Positions 55,339 to 63,465 of a DNA stretch of 64,000 bases are shown in pieces. The translations under genes and the position numbers were made by a program. The stretch spans positions 1-64,000 of the forward strand of contig LNFB01000383.1 in the NCBI GenBank assembly GCA_001464385.1. Direction: 5' to 3'. The notes beneath the pieces are model-generated. The model was not told the DNA's origin. It was given only the letters and a program-made list of their open reading frames with translations, and did not search any database. Each line of letters opens with the position of its first letter. The stretch's first letter is position 1. Origin of the DNA: Deltaproteobacteria bacterium Ga0077550 (GTDB lineage Bacteria > Myxococcota_A > Polyangia > Nannocystales > Nannocystaceae).

Positions 55339-55863
55339 ACGGGCCCGCCCGCCCCGCCAGAGCACGCCGACGGGAGGACGGACGCCGCGGCCGGCCAAGC
55401 CTCTCGCGTCCGACCAGCTATGGCCGGGTCGGAGGGGACGAGTCGACGCGTCGCCCCTCCGATCTGGCCCGGGCCGGACGCCAGCGCGGGGACAACCGGG
55501 CCAGAGGTTCGTCCCGCGGTAGCCTGCCGAGACCCCCAAGCTGCAGAACCGTCTGCAGGAGCCGGCGCAGCCCGGGCAGGGCGTCCGCGGGCAACCCCCG
55601 ACAGGGGCAGGCCGAGGACGCAAGGGCCCTCCCGCGCCGGAACTCGAATCCACACGGCCACCCCGCAGCCCGACGCGGCCGCTGGAGCCGACCCTCTGCT
55701 CCCTCGGAACCCCCTTGGTCGAGCCTGCTGGCGGCGCTCTGGGAACGACGTGGCGCGGGAGTTCCCGGAGCACGGCTCGCCGAGTCCCCCGAGACCCCTC
55801 GCAGAGGCCTCCGCCGACCTCAGCGCGCGCGTCGATCCGCCTCTTCGTGTTTTTCAGGGCGCC

Positions 55864-55879
55864 TGTTTCACGTGGAACA
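55864..55879. other. parS site 5, overlapping rsmG stop
   Basis: TGTTTCACGTGGAACA, the reverse complement form (TGTTCCACGTGAAACA). It covers the stop codon and last codons of rsmG, so the protein ends in CST because of the site. Confidence 0.92.
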
Positions 55880-56530
55880 ACCGGCCTCGCGAGCGCGAAA
55901 TCCCGCAATTCGGGAGGTCCCCCACTCGACGACGGCCTCCGGCGACCGGCCGTCGACCTCGAGCTGCCCTGGACGGAGGTGCGCGATCACCACTCCACGC
56001 TCCATCACCAAGTTGTCCCCAATCCCGAGCCATCGATCCGGGGCGAAAACTGCCCGCGAAGACGTGATCGAGAACGGCCGACCTCCCGCCCGTATCTCCT
56101 GTTCGGCGCGGTATCTACGCCACGTGTCATCGTCGAGTCGAGCCCGGATCACCCGGGACTTGTTCCCAATCGAGGCGAGGGCAAACTCCAGGAAGGCGGC
56201 CCGGCGTTGCCGCGGCTCGACCAGCACGAGCGTCGCGGGCGTGATCGCCGCGACGATCAGCGCGGGGAATCCGCCCCCCGAGCCCACGTCGAGCCAATGC
56301 AGCGTCGGGCTGAGCTCCGCGAGGCGGGCTGCGCACGCGACCGTCGCGATCCCGTCGCCGAGGTGCGCGAGCAGCTCGCCGTCGGTGCTCGCGCCGGTCA
56401 GGTTGATCGCGCGCCCCTGCCCGAGCCACAGCGCGCGGAGCTTCGACAACCGATCGAGCTCGACCGAGCCGAGCGGCCAGCCGAGCTCCTCCCCGATGCG
56501 TTCCAGTTGCTCGCGCACGTTCGGCATCAT
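55868..56530 (-). CDS. rsmG: 16S rRNA (guanine-527-N7) methyltransferase
   Basis: A 220-residue RsmG (GidB) that adds a methyl group to G527 of 16S rRNA. Family elements are NLTGASTDGELLAHLGDGIA, HWLDVGSGGGFPALIVAAI (cofactor loop), LVEPRQRRAAFLEFA and VITSRAV-like text near VFAPDRWL. ATG at 56530 is preferred; an upstream ATG at 56569 would overlap the bioF start. It lies near mnmE and jag, its usual origin-proximal location, but parA-parB, which usually follow, are absent. Its stop is embedded in a parS site. Confidence 0.9.
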   Translation of the reverse strand: MMPNVREQLERIGEELGWPLGSVELDRLSKLRALWLGQGRAINLTGASTDGELLAHLGDGIATVACAARLAELSPTLHWLDVGSGGGFPALIVAAITPATLVLVEPRQRRAAFLEFALASIGNKSRVIRARLDDDTWRRYRAEQEIRAGGRPFSITSSRAVFAPDRWLGIGDNLVMERGVVIAHLRPGQLEVDGRSPEAVVEWGTSRIAGFRAREAGCST

Positions 56531-56547
56531 GCCACGCACCGCCGAGC

Positions 56548-57738
56548 GTGCAGTACTCTTCGGCGGCATTGACGGTCCTCGAGCGTCGCATCTCCGCCGG
56601 GCTCGCTCGCCTCGCGAGCGCAGGCTTGACGCGACGCTGTCCAGCGATCACCGAGCGCGACGGCGTCCGCTATCGCGTCGACGGCCGGGCCGTGATCGGC
56701 CTGTGCAGCAACGACTACCTCGGACTCGCCGACGAGCTCCGCCCGCCTCCCGCCGCGGCAGGTGCCGGTGGCTCGCGCCTGATCTGTGGCGATCTCGCGG
56801 GACACCGAGACGTCGAACGCATGCTCGCCGCGCTCATCGGCTCCGAAGACGCGGTGCTCTTCCCCAGCGGCTATCAACTCAACCTCGGCGTGCTGCCGGC
56901 TGCGATCACACGCGACGACGTTGTGTGCAGTGATGCCCTGAACCACGCCTCGCTGATCGATGGCCTCCGACTCGCGCGCGCCGAGCTCCGCATCCTGCCG
57001 CACCTCGTCGCACCCGACACGATCGCGATCCCCGAGGGCGACGCGGCGTTGTGGTGGGTGACCGAGTCCGCGTTCTCGATGGACGGCGACATCGTCGACA
57101 TCGTCGCGCTGCGTCGACACCTCGATCGCGGCGGCCTCGCCTACGTCGACGAAGCCCACGCGCTCGGGCTCTACGCCGGCGGGCGCGGGCTCCTCGGCGA
57201 ACGCGACGTCGTGCCCTCGATCCTCGTCGGCATGCTCGGCAAGTCCTTCGGCGTCGCCGGGGCCTTCGTGGCCGCGAGCGGACCCGTGTGCGCGTGGATC
57301 CGATCCCGCGCGCGGAGCTTCGTCTTCTCGACAGGGCCGAGCCCATTGTTGGTCGCCGCGATCGCGACGGCGATCGAACGCGTGCGCAGTGCCGACGGTG
57401 ATCGCCGTCGCGAGCGGCTGTGGCACGCCGTCGCGCACCTCGCCACGCGACTCGGCGTCGACCATGCCCCGTCGCCGATCTTCCCGATCGTCATCGGCGA
57501 CAATCAGACCACGCTCGAGATCGCCGCCGCGATGCTCGAGCGCAGCTGGCACGTGCAACCGATCCGACCGCCCACCGTTCCGCCCGGCACTGCACGCCTG
57601 CGCGTCACGGTGACCGCAGGACACGACGTCGCCATGCTCGACGCATTCGTCGACGATCTGCAGCAGCTGCTCCACGACGCGCGCCTGCCCTTGGTCGTAT
57701 CCCGCGGTCTCGGCGATCCCGGAGCGATCGCCCCATGA
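56548..57738 (+). CDS. bioF: 8-amino-7-oxononanoate synthase
   Basis: A 396-residue PLP enzyme that condenses pimeloyl thioester with alanine in biotin synthesis. Landmarks are LCSNDYLGLADE, GAGGSRLICGDLAGHRDVER, DALNHASLIDGLRLARAEL, VDEAHALGLYAGGRGLL and GMLGKSFGVAGAF with the PLP Lys. GSRLICGD is usually G[ST]R[LM]xxG. GTG start at 56548; an inner TTG is possible. It is divergent from rsmG by 17 bases and overlaps bioD by 4, forming a bioFD operon. No bioA or bioB is seen in the window. Because KAPA synthase resembles other alpha-oxoamine synthases, the adjacent bioD decides the call. Confidence 0.9.
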   Translation: MQYSSAALTVLERRISAGLARLASAGLTRRCPAITERDGVRYRVDGRAVIGLCSNDYLGLADELRPPPAAAGAGGSRLICGDLAGHRDVERMLAALIGSEDAVLFPSGYQLNLGVLPAAITRDDVVCSDALNHASLIDGLRLARAELRILPHLVAPDTIAIPEGDAALWWVTESAFSMDGDIVDIVALRRHLDRGGLAYVDEAHALGLYAGGRGLLGERDVVPSILVGMLGKSFGVAGAFVAASGPVCAWIRSRARSFVFSTGPSPLLVAAIATAIERVRSADGDRRRERLWHAVAHLATRLGVDHAPSPIFPIVIGDNQTTLEIAAAMLERSWHVQPIRPPTVPPGTARLRVTVTAGHDVAMLDAFVDDLQQLLHDARLPLVVSRGLGDPGAIAP

Positions 57739-58415
57739 CAAAGCGAGTGTTCGTCGTCGGCACGGACACCGACGTCGGCAAGACCACGCTGGTGTGCGCG
57801 CTGCTCGAACGCGCGTACGCGATCGGCAAGCGCGTGATGCCCTACAAGCCGGCGCAGAGCGGCTGCGTGGGCGCGAGCGATGCCCAACGACTGCACGCCG
57901 CGGCACGACTCGGCGACCTCGCGCTCGAGCAGATCGTCGCCTTCGACTTCCCGCTCCCGCTCGCGCCCGGCATCGCCGAGTGCTCGCCGCACAGCTTCGG
58001 CGAGCGCCCCGAAGATGACACCGCGCTCGCGTACTGCCGTGACCACCTCGAGCGCGGCATCGAGACCGTTCGTCCCGAGCTCGTCCTCGTCGAGGGCGCG
58101 GGCGGCCTGTGGGTCCCGATGCCCGGCGGCACGTGGCAGCCGCGATGGATCGCTGCGCTCGCCTCCCACGTCGTGGTGGTCGGCCGCGCCGGGCTCGGCA
58201 CGATCAACCACACGCTCTGCACGATCGACGCGCTGCGGCGACTCGACCTCGAGCCCATCGGCTTCTACCTCGTCGAGACCACGGCACCCGACGCCTCGTC
58301 GCCGAGCAACGCCGCGGTCATCTCGTCGGCGCGCGACGTGCCGCACCTCGGCACGCTGCCCCACGCCGCCGCGTCGCCGCGATGCCTGCTGACGCCGCTG
58401 CTCGATCGCCTGTAG
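57735..58415 (+). CDS. bioD: Dethiobiotin synthetase
   Basis: A 226-residue ATP-dependent carboxylase that closes the ureido ring in biotin synthesis. The P-loop is GTDTDVGKTT at the N-terminus, KPAQSGC contains the catalytic Lys, and VEGAGGLWVPM is the family motif. VGRAGLGTINHTLCTIDAL completes the substrate-binding side. ATG overlaps the bioF stop by 4 bases. The gene is convergent with mnmE, 3 bases apart. Confidence 0.93.
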   Translation: MTKRVFVVGTDTDVGKTTLVCALLERAYAIGKRVMPYKPAQSGCVGASDAQRLHAAARLGDLALEQIVAFDFPLPLAPGIAECSPHSFGERPEDDTALAYCRDHLERGIETVRPELVLVEGAGGLWVPMPGGTWQPRWIAALASHVVVVGRAGLGTINHTLCTIDALRRLDLEPIGFYLVETTAPDASSPSNAAVISSARDVPHLGTLPHAAASPRCLLTPLLDRL

Positions 58416-58418
58416 TCG

Positions 58419-59714
58419 TCACTTGCCGATGCAGAAGCGCTCGAACACGCGGCGCATCACCGCGTCGCCGACGGGCCCGAGCCCGGTGCGCCCACGGATC
58501 TCGCCGAGCCGAGTCCGCGCCACCTCGACGTGGAACGCCGCGAGCTCCAGCGTGTCGAGGCTGCGCACCGCCGCCTCGAGCTCCTCGACCGCGCGCTCGC
58601 AGCTCTCGCGGTGACGTGCGAGACCGATCCACCCGGAGCTCGCGTCCCGCAGGCGCGACGCCTGCAGCCACGCCCGCAGCGCGGCGACCGAGCCTTCCTC
58701 CGCACACGACACGCCTCGCCAACTCGGCCGCCGCGTGCCGAGGTCACGCTTGGTCTCGATGCACTCGATCGCGATCGCGCCGAGCGTCGGTCGCTCGATC
58801 TCCTCGGCATCGGAGGCCTCCATCCAGAGCACGATGTCGGCGCCCTCGATCTGCTCCTGCGATCGTTCGATGCCGGCGCGCTCGATCGCATCGCCGACCT
58901 CGCGGATCCCCGCGGTGTCCACCAACACGCACGACGAGCCACCGACATCGAGCTCGGCCTCCACGTAGTCGCGCGTCGTGCCCGGGATCGCCGTGACGAT
59001 CGCGCGCGCGTAGCCGAGCAGCGCGTTGAACAGCGAGCTCTTGCCCGCGTTCGGCGGACCGGCCAGCACCACGCGCGGTCGCACCCGCGCCCGTGCGCCG
59101 GCGTCGTAGCGCGACAACCATCCGCGCAGCGTGACCTCGACGTCCTCGATCTCTTCCCGCCACCGCGCCACATCGCCGTCGTCGACGTCCTCGGGGAAAT
59201 CCAGGCGCGCCTCGAGCTCGGCCCGTATGTCGAGCAACCGCTCGAGCAGTGCGTCGACCTCTCGACCGAGCTCACCCGCGATCAGTCGACGCGCCTGCTC
59301 GAGCCCCGCCTCCGTCTGGGCCCCGACGAGCGCCGCGATCCCCTCGGCCTGCTCGAGGGACAGCAGCCCGTGCTCGAACGCCCGCCGCGTGAACGCACCC
59401 GCCTGCGCCGGCTCGCACCCCACGGCCACGCATGCAGCGAGCACCGCCTCGACGTTGCGCGCGCCCGCGTGCACGTGGAACTCGACGACGTCCTCGCCGG
59501 TGTACGACGCCGGCCCGGGCATCGACACGGCCAGCGCATCCTCGATCCCACCCGCAATCTTCAACCCACAGCGCACCAACCGGCGGGGCGCCGCGACCGA
59601 CACCCCGAGGATCCGCGCGACCTCCTGCGCCCGCGGACCCGACACCCGCACGATCGCGACCCCGCCGTCGGGGGTCCCGGTCGCGACGCCCACGATCGTC
59701 GATCGCTCCGGCAT
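58419..59714 (-). CDS. mnmE: tRNA modification GTPase MnmE
   Basis: A 431-residue GTPase that with MnmG installs cmnm5U at the wobble base of some tRNAs. The N-terminal domain starts ATGTPDGGVAIVRVSGPRAQ; a helical region follows; the G domain has P-loop AGPPNAGKSSLFNALLG, TTRDYVEAELDV, VDTAGIRE and ETKRDLG in the place of the NKxD base. The C-terminus ends with the invariant FCIGK, whose Cys is catalytic. NKxD reading as TKRD is a common variant. mnmG is not beside it. It reads in the same direction as jag, with 17 bases between. Confidence 0.93.
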   Translation of the reverse strand: MPERSTIVGVATGTPDGGVAIVRVSGPRAQEVARILGVSVAAPRRLVRCGLKIAGGIEDALAVSMPGPASYTGEDVVEFHVHAGARNVEAVLAACVAVGCEPAQAGAFTRRAFEHGLLSLEQAEGIAALVGAQTEAGLEQARRLIAGELGREVDALLERLLDIRAELEARLDFPEDVDDGDVARWREEIEDVEVTLRGWLSRYDAGARARVRPRVVLAGPPNAGKSSLFNALLGYARAIVTAIPGTTRDYVEAELDVGGSSCVLVDTAGIREVGDAIERAGIERSQEQIEGADIVLWMEASDAEEIERPTLGAIAIECIETKRDLGTRRPSWRGVSCAEEGSVAALRAWLQASRLRDASSGWIGLARHRESCERAVEELEAAVRSLDTLELAAFHVEVARTRLGEIRGRTGLGPVGDAVMRRVFERFCIGK

Positions 59715-59731
59715 CGCGACCTCGATCGAAA

Positions 59732-60283
59732 CTATGCGCGGGCGTTCTTCTCGCGGAACACCACGACGTGTCGGCGGCGACCCTCGCCCTCGGACTCGGT
59801 CGCGAGGCCCTCGATGCCGAGCACGGTCATGTGCACCACCCGGCGCTCCATCGCGCTCATCGGCTCGAAGTGATAGGCCTCGCCGGTGTCGAGCACCTTG
59901 GCGGCGGCGTTCTGCGCGAGCTGCCGCAGCGTCTTCTCGCGGCGGGTGCGGTAGCCGGCGACGTCGAGCGTGATCCGCATGCGCTCGATGCCCTCGGCCT
60001 GCAACACGCGCAGCGTCAGGTACTGCAGCGCGTCGAGGGTCGCGCCGTGCCGACCGATGAGGAGCCCGCCGTCATCCGCCGAGGTGTTGAGGTCGCAGTG
60101 CAGACCGTCCTCCTCGATGTCGATGTCGACCTCGACGTCGACGCCGAGCAGGCCGAGCACGCTCTCGAGGAACGAGCGGACGATCGGAACCGCCTCCGCG
60201 AACCCTTCACGGTCCGCCGCCGTCGTCGGCCGGTCGCCGTCGTTGGGTGTGCTCTTGGTGCTCGGAGATGGTGTTTCCGTCAT
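59732..60283 (-). CDS. jag: KhpB/Jag-like RNA-binding protein
   Basis: A 183-residue protein with a disordered N-terminus followed by a KH domain (FLESVLGLLGVDVEVDI, LIGRHGATLDALQYLTLRVL) and an R3H domain (ITLDVAGYRTRREKTLRQLA, FEPMSAMERRVVHMTV with the Arg/His pair). The N-terminal Jag-N domain of firmicute KhpB proteins is absent. It sits between yidC and mnmE in the conserved origin-proximal cluster. It binds RNA; targets are unknown. ATG 60283. Confidence 0.9.
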   Translation of the reverse strand: MTETPSPSTKSTPNDGDRPTTAADREGFAEAVPIVRSFLESVLGLLGVDVEVDIDIEEDGLHCDLNTSADDGGLLIGRHGATLDALQYLTLRVLQAEGIERMRITLDVAGYRTRREKTLRQLAQNAAAKVLDTGEAYHFEPMSAMERRVVHMTVLGIEGLATESEGEGRRRHVVVFREKNARA

Positions 60284-60368
60284 GCTCGCCTCCCGCCGCC
60301 TGTGGCGGCCCGCGTGGCGCCGAGGCCCCCGGCCCCGCTCGCGCCCCGCAAGAAATCGACTCGTGGGA

Positions 60369-61994
60369 TCACGCCGGCTTCCCCGCCGCGTTCTTGCCGA
60401 CGCCGACCTGGATCAGCGTCTGGGTGATCGACAGCACGATGTTCGCGAAGATATAGACCGCCAGGCCCGATGGCAAAAACAACATGAACAGCGTGAACAT
60501 GATGGGCATCAGCCAGCGCATCATCTTGGCCTGCGCCTCGTCCATCGTGTTCGGCATCATGCGGTTCTGAACGACCATGAGCGCGCCGAGCGACAGCGGC
60601 AGCAGGAAGTAGGGGTCCTGCTGGGTGAGGTCGGGGAGCCAGAGGAACGTCTGGTGCACCAGCTCGACCGCGGCCGACAGCATCGAGTACAGCGCGAACC
60701 AGATCGGCAGCTGCACCAGCGTGGGCAGGCAGCCGGCGAGCGGGTTGACGCCCGAGCGCTGGAAGAGCGCCTGCATCTCCTGGCCCTGCTTGACGCGATC
60801 GTCGCCGTACTTGGCCTTGATCTTCGCCATCTCGGGCTGGATCTCGCGCATGCGCTTCATCGAGCTCATCTGCTTGAGCGTGAGCGGCAGCGTCGCGAGC
60901 TTGACGACCAGCGTCAGCAGCACGATCGAGATGCCCCAGCTGTGCGTGAGCGCGAAGAACCACCGCAGCATCCCGAGCAGCAGGCGACCGAGCCACTCCG
61001 ACAGCCCACCGAAGAAGCCCCAGTTGATCGAGGACTCGAGGCGGAGCTCCGAGACCGGGACCGCGCTGAACGACTTGAGCTTGTCGAGCTCCTTGGCGCC
61101 GATGAACAGCCCGTACTCGTAGGTCTGGCTCTCGCCCGCCTGCAGCGTGACGACGCCGGCCGACAAGCGGTTGACCACGAAGTTGCCCTCGCCCAGCCGG
61201 ATTTCGCAGTCGGCCGCGGGCTGCGTGGGGATCATGAACAGACCGAAGTACTTGTTGTCCGCGCCGGCCCACGTCACCGGGCCCGCGTAGTGGATCGGGC
61301 CGTCCTCGACGTCGCCCGCGTCCTCTTCCTCGAGGTCCTCGGCCGTGTTGCACAGGCCGCGGCTGATATCGTACTGGCTGTCCGTGACGCCGACCCGCGT
61401 CGACAGGTGCAGGCGGTGATCCTGCGCCGCGGTGCTTCGGTTGGTCACCGTGACGACGAGCTTCGCCTGATAGCCATCGAGCAGCTCGAAGCGCTCGCTG
61501 ATGTCGACGTCGCTGCCGCGGTACCCGAACTCCACGTGCGACGCGCCCTCCGAGCGCAGGTCGAACGAGGTGTTCTTCGGCACCTTCACGTCGCTCGCCT
61601 CGTCGGCGAAGCTGATCTCGAGCGTCGGGGCGCCGCCGAGGCGGAGGCTGTCGGTCGCCGTGACCTGGTTGCGGAACTGCGGCGAGAGCAGCTCGATCCC
61701 CGAGAGGATGCCGCCGCGCGCCGGCGACCGGTTGCTGAGGCGCACCGCGATCAGCTCGTTGCGGAGCTCGCGATCGACGGCCGCGACGTTGCCGACCGGC
61801 GCCTCGGCCTCCTCGGCCTCCACCGGTGCCGCGTCGGTCTTGGCGTCCGCGGCCTTGGTGTCGTCCTTCGTGTCCGCGGTCGCGACCGCTTCGCCCTCGG
61901 GCGTCGGCGCGGGCTTGGGCCCGAGCCAGTCGAACAGGACGAAGATGAGGGCGCACAGCGCCAGGGCGATCACGGTTCGGGATTGGAAGCTCAT
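60369..61994 (-). CDS. yidC: Membrane protein insertase YidC
   Basis: A 541-residue YidC that inserts and folds inner-membrane proteins, with or without SecYEG. It has the Gram-negative form: N-terminal membrane helix ([19 protein letters not shown]), a long acidic linker, and a large periplasmic beta domain (residues 70-340), then five core helices including [20 protein letters not shown], with a conserved Arg/Lys-rich cytoplasmic loop ([18 protein letters not shown]). [20 protein letters not shown] lies near the end. ATG at 61994 overlaps the yidD stop by 4 bases. Confidence 0.95.
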   Translation of the reverse strand: MSFQSRTVIALALCALIFVLFDWLGPKPAPTPEGEAVATADTKDDTKAADAKTDAAPVEAEEAEAPVGNVAAVDRELRNELIAVRLSNRSPARGGILSGIELLSPQFRNQVTATDSLRLGGAPTLEISFADEASDVKVPKNTSFDLRSEGASHVEFGYRGSDVDISERFELLDGYQAKLVVTVTNRSTAAQDHRLHLSTRVGVTDSQYDISRGLCNTAEDLEEEDAGDVEDGPIHYAGPVTWAGADNKYFGLFMIPTQPAADCEIRLGEGNFVVNRLSAGVVTLQAGESQTYEYGLFIGAKELDKLKSFSAVPVSELRLESSINWGFFGGLSEWLGRLLLGMLRWFFALTHSWGISIVLLTLVVKLATLPLTLKQMSSMKRMREIQPEMAKIKAKYGDDRVKQGQEMQALFQRSGVNPLAGCLPTLVQLPIWFALYSMLSAAVELVHQTFLWLPDLTQQDPYFLLPLSLGALMVVQNRMMPNTMDEAQAKMMRWLMPIMFTLFMLFLPSGLAVYIFANIVLSITQTLIQVGVGKNAAGKPA

Positions 61995-62287
61995 GGACAG
62001 CTCCGAGTGGGCGCCGCGGCATCGATCGATCGATGCCCCGTCGCCGGGGGGACCGGGTCGAAGCCGCCGGCGCTGAAGGGGTGACAGCGGCCGATCCGAC
62101 GCAGCGCGAGCCACCAACCGCGGAGGAAGCCGTGCTGTTGCAGCGCCTCACAGGCGTAGTGCGAACAGCTCGGGTAGAAGCGGCAACGGGGGCCGAGCCA
62201 GGGCGAGACGATCAACTGATAGCCGCGGATGAGCCCGATCGCGGCGGCTCGGAGCCCGCGCTGCACGACGCCGACGAGCCGCGTCAT
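61991..62287 (-). CDS. yidD: Membrane protein insertion efficiency factor YidD
   Basis: A 98-residue YidD. The signature [20 protein letters not shown], then [20 protein letters not shown] and [17 protein letters not shown]. It is thought to aid YidC-dependent insertion. The start ATG at 62287 overlaps the rnpA stop by 4 bases, and its stop overlaps yidC, so rnpA-yidD-yidC are coupled. Confidence 0.95.
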   Translation of the reverse strand: MTRLVGVVQRGLRAAAIGLIRGYQLIVSPWLGPRCRFYPSCSHYACEALQQHGFLRGWWLALRRIGRCHPFSAGGFDPVPPATGHRSIDAAAPTRSCP

Positions 62288-62664
62288 GGTTGAGGACCTC
62301 GACGCAACTCGGAGCGACTGCACACGCGCTGCATGTCCGCAGACACCTCGGCGAAGACGGCCTCGGCGGCGGTGCGCTTGGCGACCCAAACCATCTCGAG
62401 GCCGGCACGCAAACCGGCGCGCTGCCGACGGAAGGCCTCGCGGACCCAGCGCTTGATTCGATTGCGAGTCACCGCGTTGCCGACCTTGCGCGTGACGGTG
62501 ACACCCAGTCGCGGTGGCGGCAACTCTGCCGTGGTGGGGTTGCGCACGACGAACACCAAGAAGTGTCGCACGTGGAGCTTGCCGCCCTGACCCTGGACCC
62601 GCAGGAAGTCCGCTCGACGCCGCAGCCGAAATGCGCGGCCGAAACGGTGCGCGCCGGGAATCAC
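62284..62664 (-). CDS. rnpA: Ribonuclease P protein component
   Basis: A 126-residue basic protein that assists the RNase P RNA in processing tRNA 5' ends. [40 protein letters not shown] (the RNR motif) and [10 protein letters not shown] are diagnostic. GTG at 62664 lies 5 bases after the rpmH stop and no better start fits, because the rpmH sequence intervenes. The 4-base overlap with yidD is usual. Confidence 0.93.
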   Translation of the reverse strand: MIPGAHRFGRAFRLRRRADFLRVQGQGGKLHVRHFLVFVVRNPTTAELPPPRLGVTVTRKVGNAVTRNRIKRWVREAFRRQRAGLRAGLEMVWVAKRTAAEAVFAEVSADMQRVCSRSELRRGPQP

Positions 62665-62669
62665 CGCAA

Positions 62670-62819
62670 TTATTTGCTGCCGATGTCCACGGTCAGCCGC
62701 TTGCGGCCCCGGCGTCGACGGGCAGAGAGGACCTTGCGGCCATTCTTCGTGGCCATGCGCGCGCGAAAGCCATGGGTGCGCTTGCGACGAACGTTGTGGG
62801 GCTGGTAGGTGCGCTTCAT
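62670..62819 (-). CDS. rpmH: 50S ribosomal protein L34
   Basis: A 49-residue ribosomal protein: [20 protein letters not shown], then [20 protein letters not shown] and RLTVDIGSK. The sequence outline is the L34 consensus, with a few extra C-terminal residues. ATG at 62819. The first gene of the rpmH-rnpA-yidD-yidC operon, reading away from the origin. Confidence 0.97.
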   Translation of the reverse strand: MKRTYQPHNVRRKRTHGFRARMATKNGRKVLSARRRRGRKRLTVDIGSK

Positions 62820-63369
62820 GGCGGGGCGGATCGATAGCAGCGCGACCGCGGGGTGTCAAACCGATCCCCGGCGGGCCCGCATCGGTCGCCGACGCCGAGA
62901 CGTGCGTTGGCGCGGACGCGCCTTGGCACGCCGGGACGTCCGGGTGATGCGCTGCTTTCAGCCATCGCCGCAGACCCGCTCGCAAAGCCGACTTCCGAGC
63001 CTGCGGCGCCGCAAGTCCGCTCACGGCCTGGGGAGTACGCGACCCCGGGACCTGGCCGCGACAATTCGGGTGTGATCCTCGATGGATCGCCTGGCCGCCC
63101 GGCCACCCGTTCGGGTCGGGGCCTGCGACGACGGCCCAGACGCCGATCGAACCCCAATGATCTCCGGGCCTTGTGACAGCCCCGAAACGACACGGTTGCC
63201 GGACGCAAACGAGGTTGAGTAGAAGGCACGCCCCTCGCCCCGACGGCCCCGTGGGAATCGATTCGCGAGAATCGCGCCCATGTGCCCCTCCCCTCCCGGC
63301 CCCTGGCGGCCCCGGTGGTGAACGGGACCCTCGACCCCCAACGCGCCCGGAACCTCGGGCTGCCAACGT

Positions 63370-63378
63370 TGTGGACAT
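63370..63378 (-). promoter_or_regulatory. DnaA-box-like 9-mer
   Basis: TGTGGACAT, reverse complement ATGTCCACA, matches TTATCCACA at 7 of 9 positions. Confidence 0.5.
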
Positions 63379-63427
63379 CCCCCTCCTTTTCTCAGGAAAT
63401 TCCATCTGATTCCCGCGACTTCACGTG

Positions 63428-63436
63428 AAATCCACA
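63428..63436 (+). promoter_or_regulatory. DnaA-box-like 9-mer
   Basis: AAATCCACA matches TTATCCACA at 7 of 9 positions, with the core ATCCACA intact. Confidence 0.55.
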
Positions 63437-63449
63437 GCGACCTGACGCC

Positions 63450-63458
63450 TGTGGATCG
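63450..63458 (-). promoter_or_regulatory. DnaA-box-like 9-mer overlapping dnaA leader
   Basis: TGTGGATCG, reverse complement CGATCCACA, matches 7 of 9 with an intact core. It lies 7 bases before the dnaA ATG, next to the GGAGG ribosome-binding site, so DnaA could repress its own gene here. Confidence 0.5.
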
Positions 63459-63465
63459 GAGGCCC

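Larger units (their letters stand above)
54900..55867. other. Gene-free centromere-like region between rhomboid gene and rsmG
   Basis: About 970 bases with no supported gene. It contains the parS repeat array (to 55338), then about 520 bases of GC-rich sequence with no recognisable element, ending at parS site 5. parA and parB, usually found here, are absent. Confidence 0.75.
62820..63465. other. rpmH-dnaA intergenic region, probable oriC
   Basis: A 646-base gap between divergent rpmH and dnaA, the classical place of the bacterial chromosome origin. It contains three DnaA-box-like 9-mers in the last 100 bases, a less GC-rich segment at about 63380-63430 that could unwind, and an inverted repeat GATTC-GCGA-GAATC (63260-63273). 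The promoters of dnaA and rpmH must also be here. Confidence 0.65.

Noticed and set aside
54625-55908. Long minus-strand open frame with repeated CFTWN motifs
   Set aside because: The repeated motif is simply the translation of parS and its repeat unit. Composition is Arg/Pro-rich, and it runs antisense through the rhomboid gene. No start or ribosome-binding site supports it.
63417-63432. parS-like sequence upstream of dnaA (GACTTCACGTGAAATC)
   Set aside because: It keeps the CACGTG core and some flanks but only 11 of 16 positions match the consensus. Too degenerate to call.
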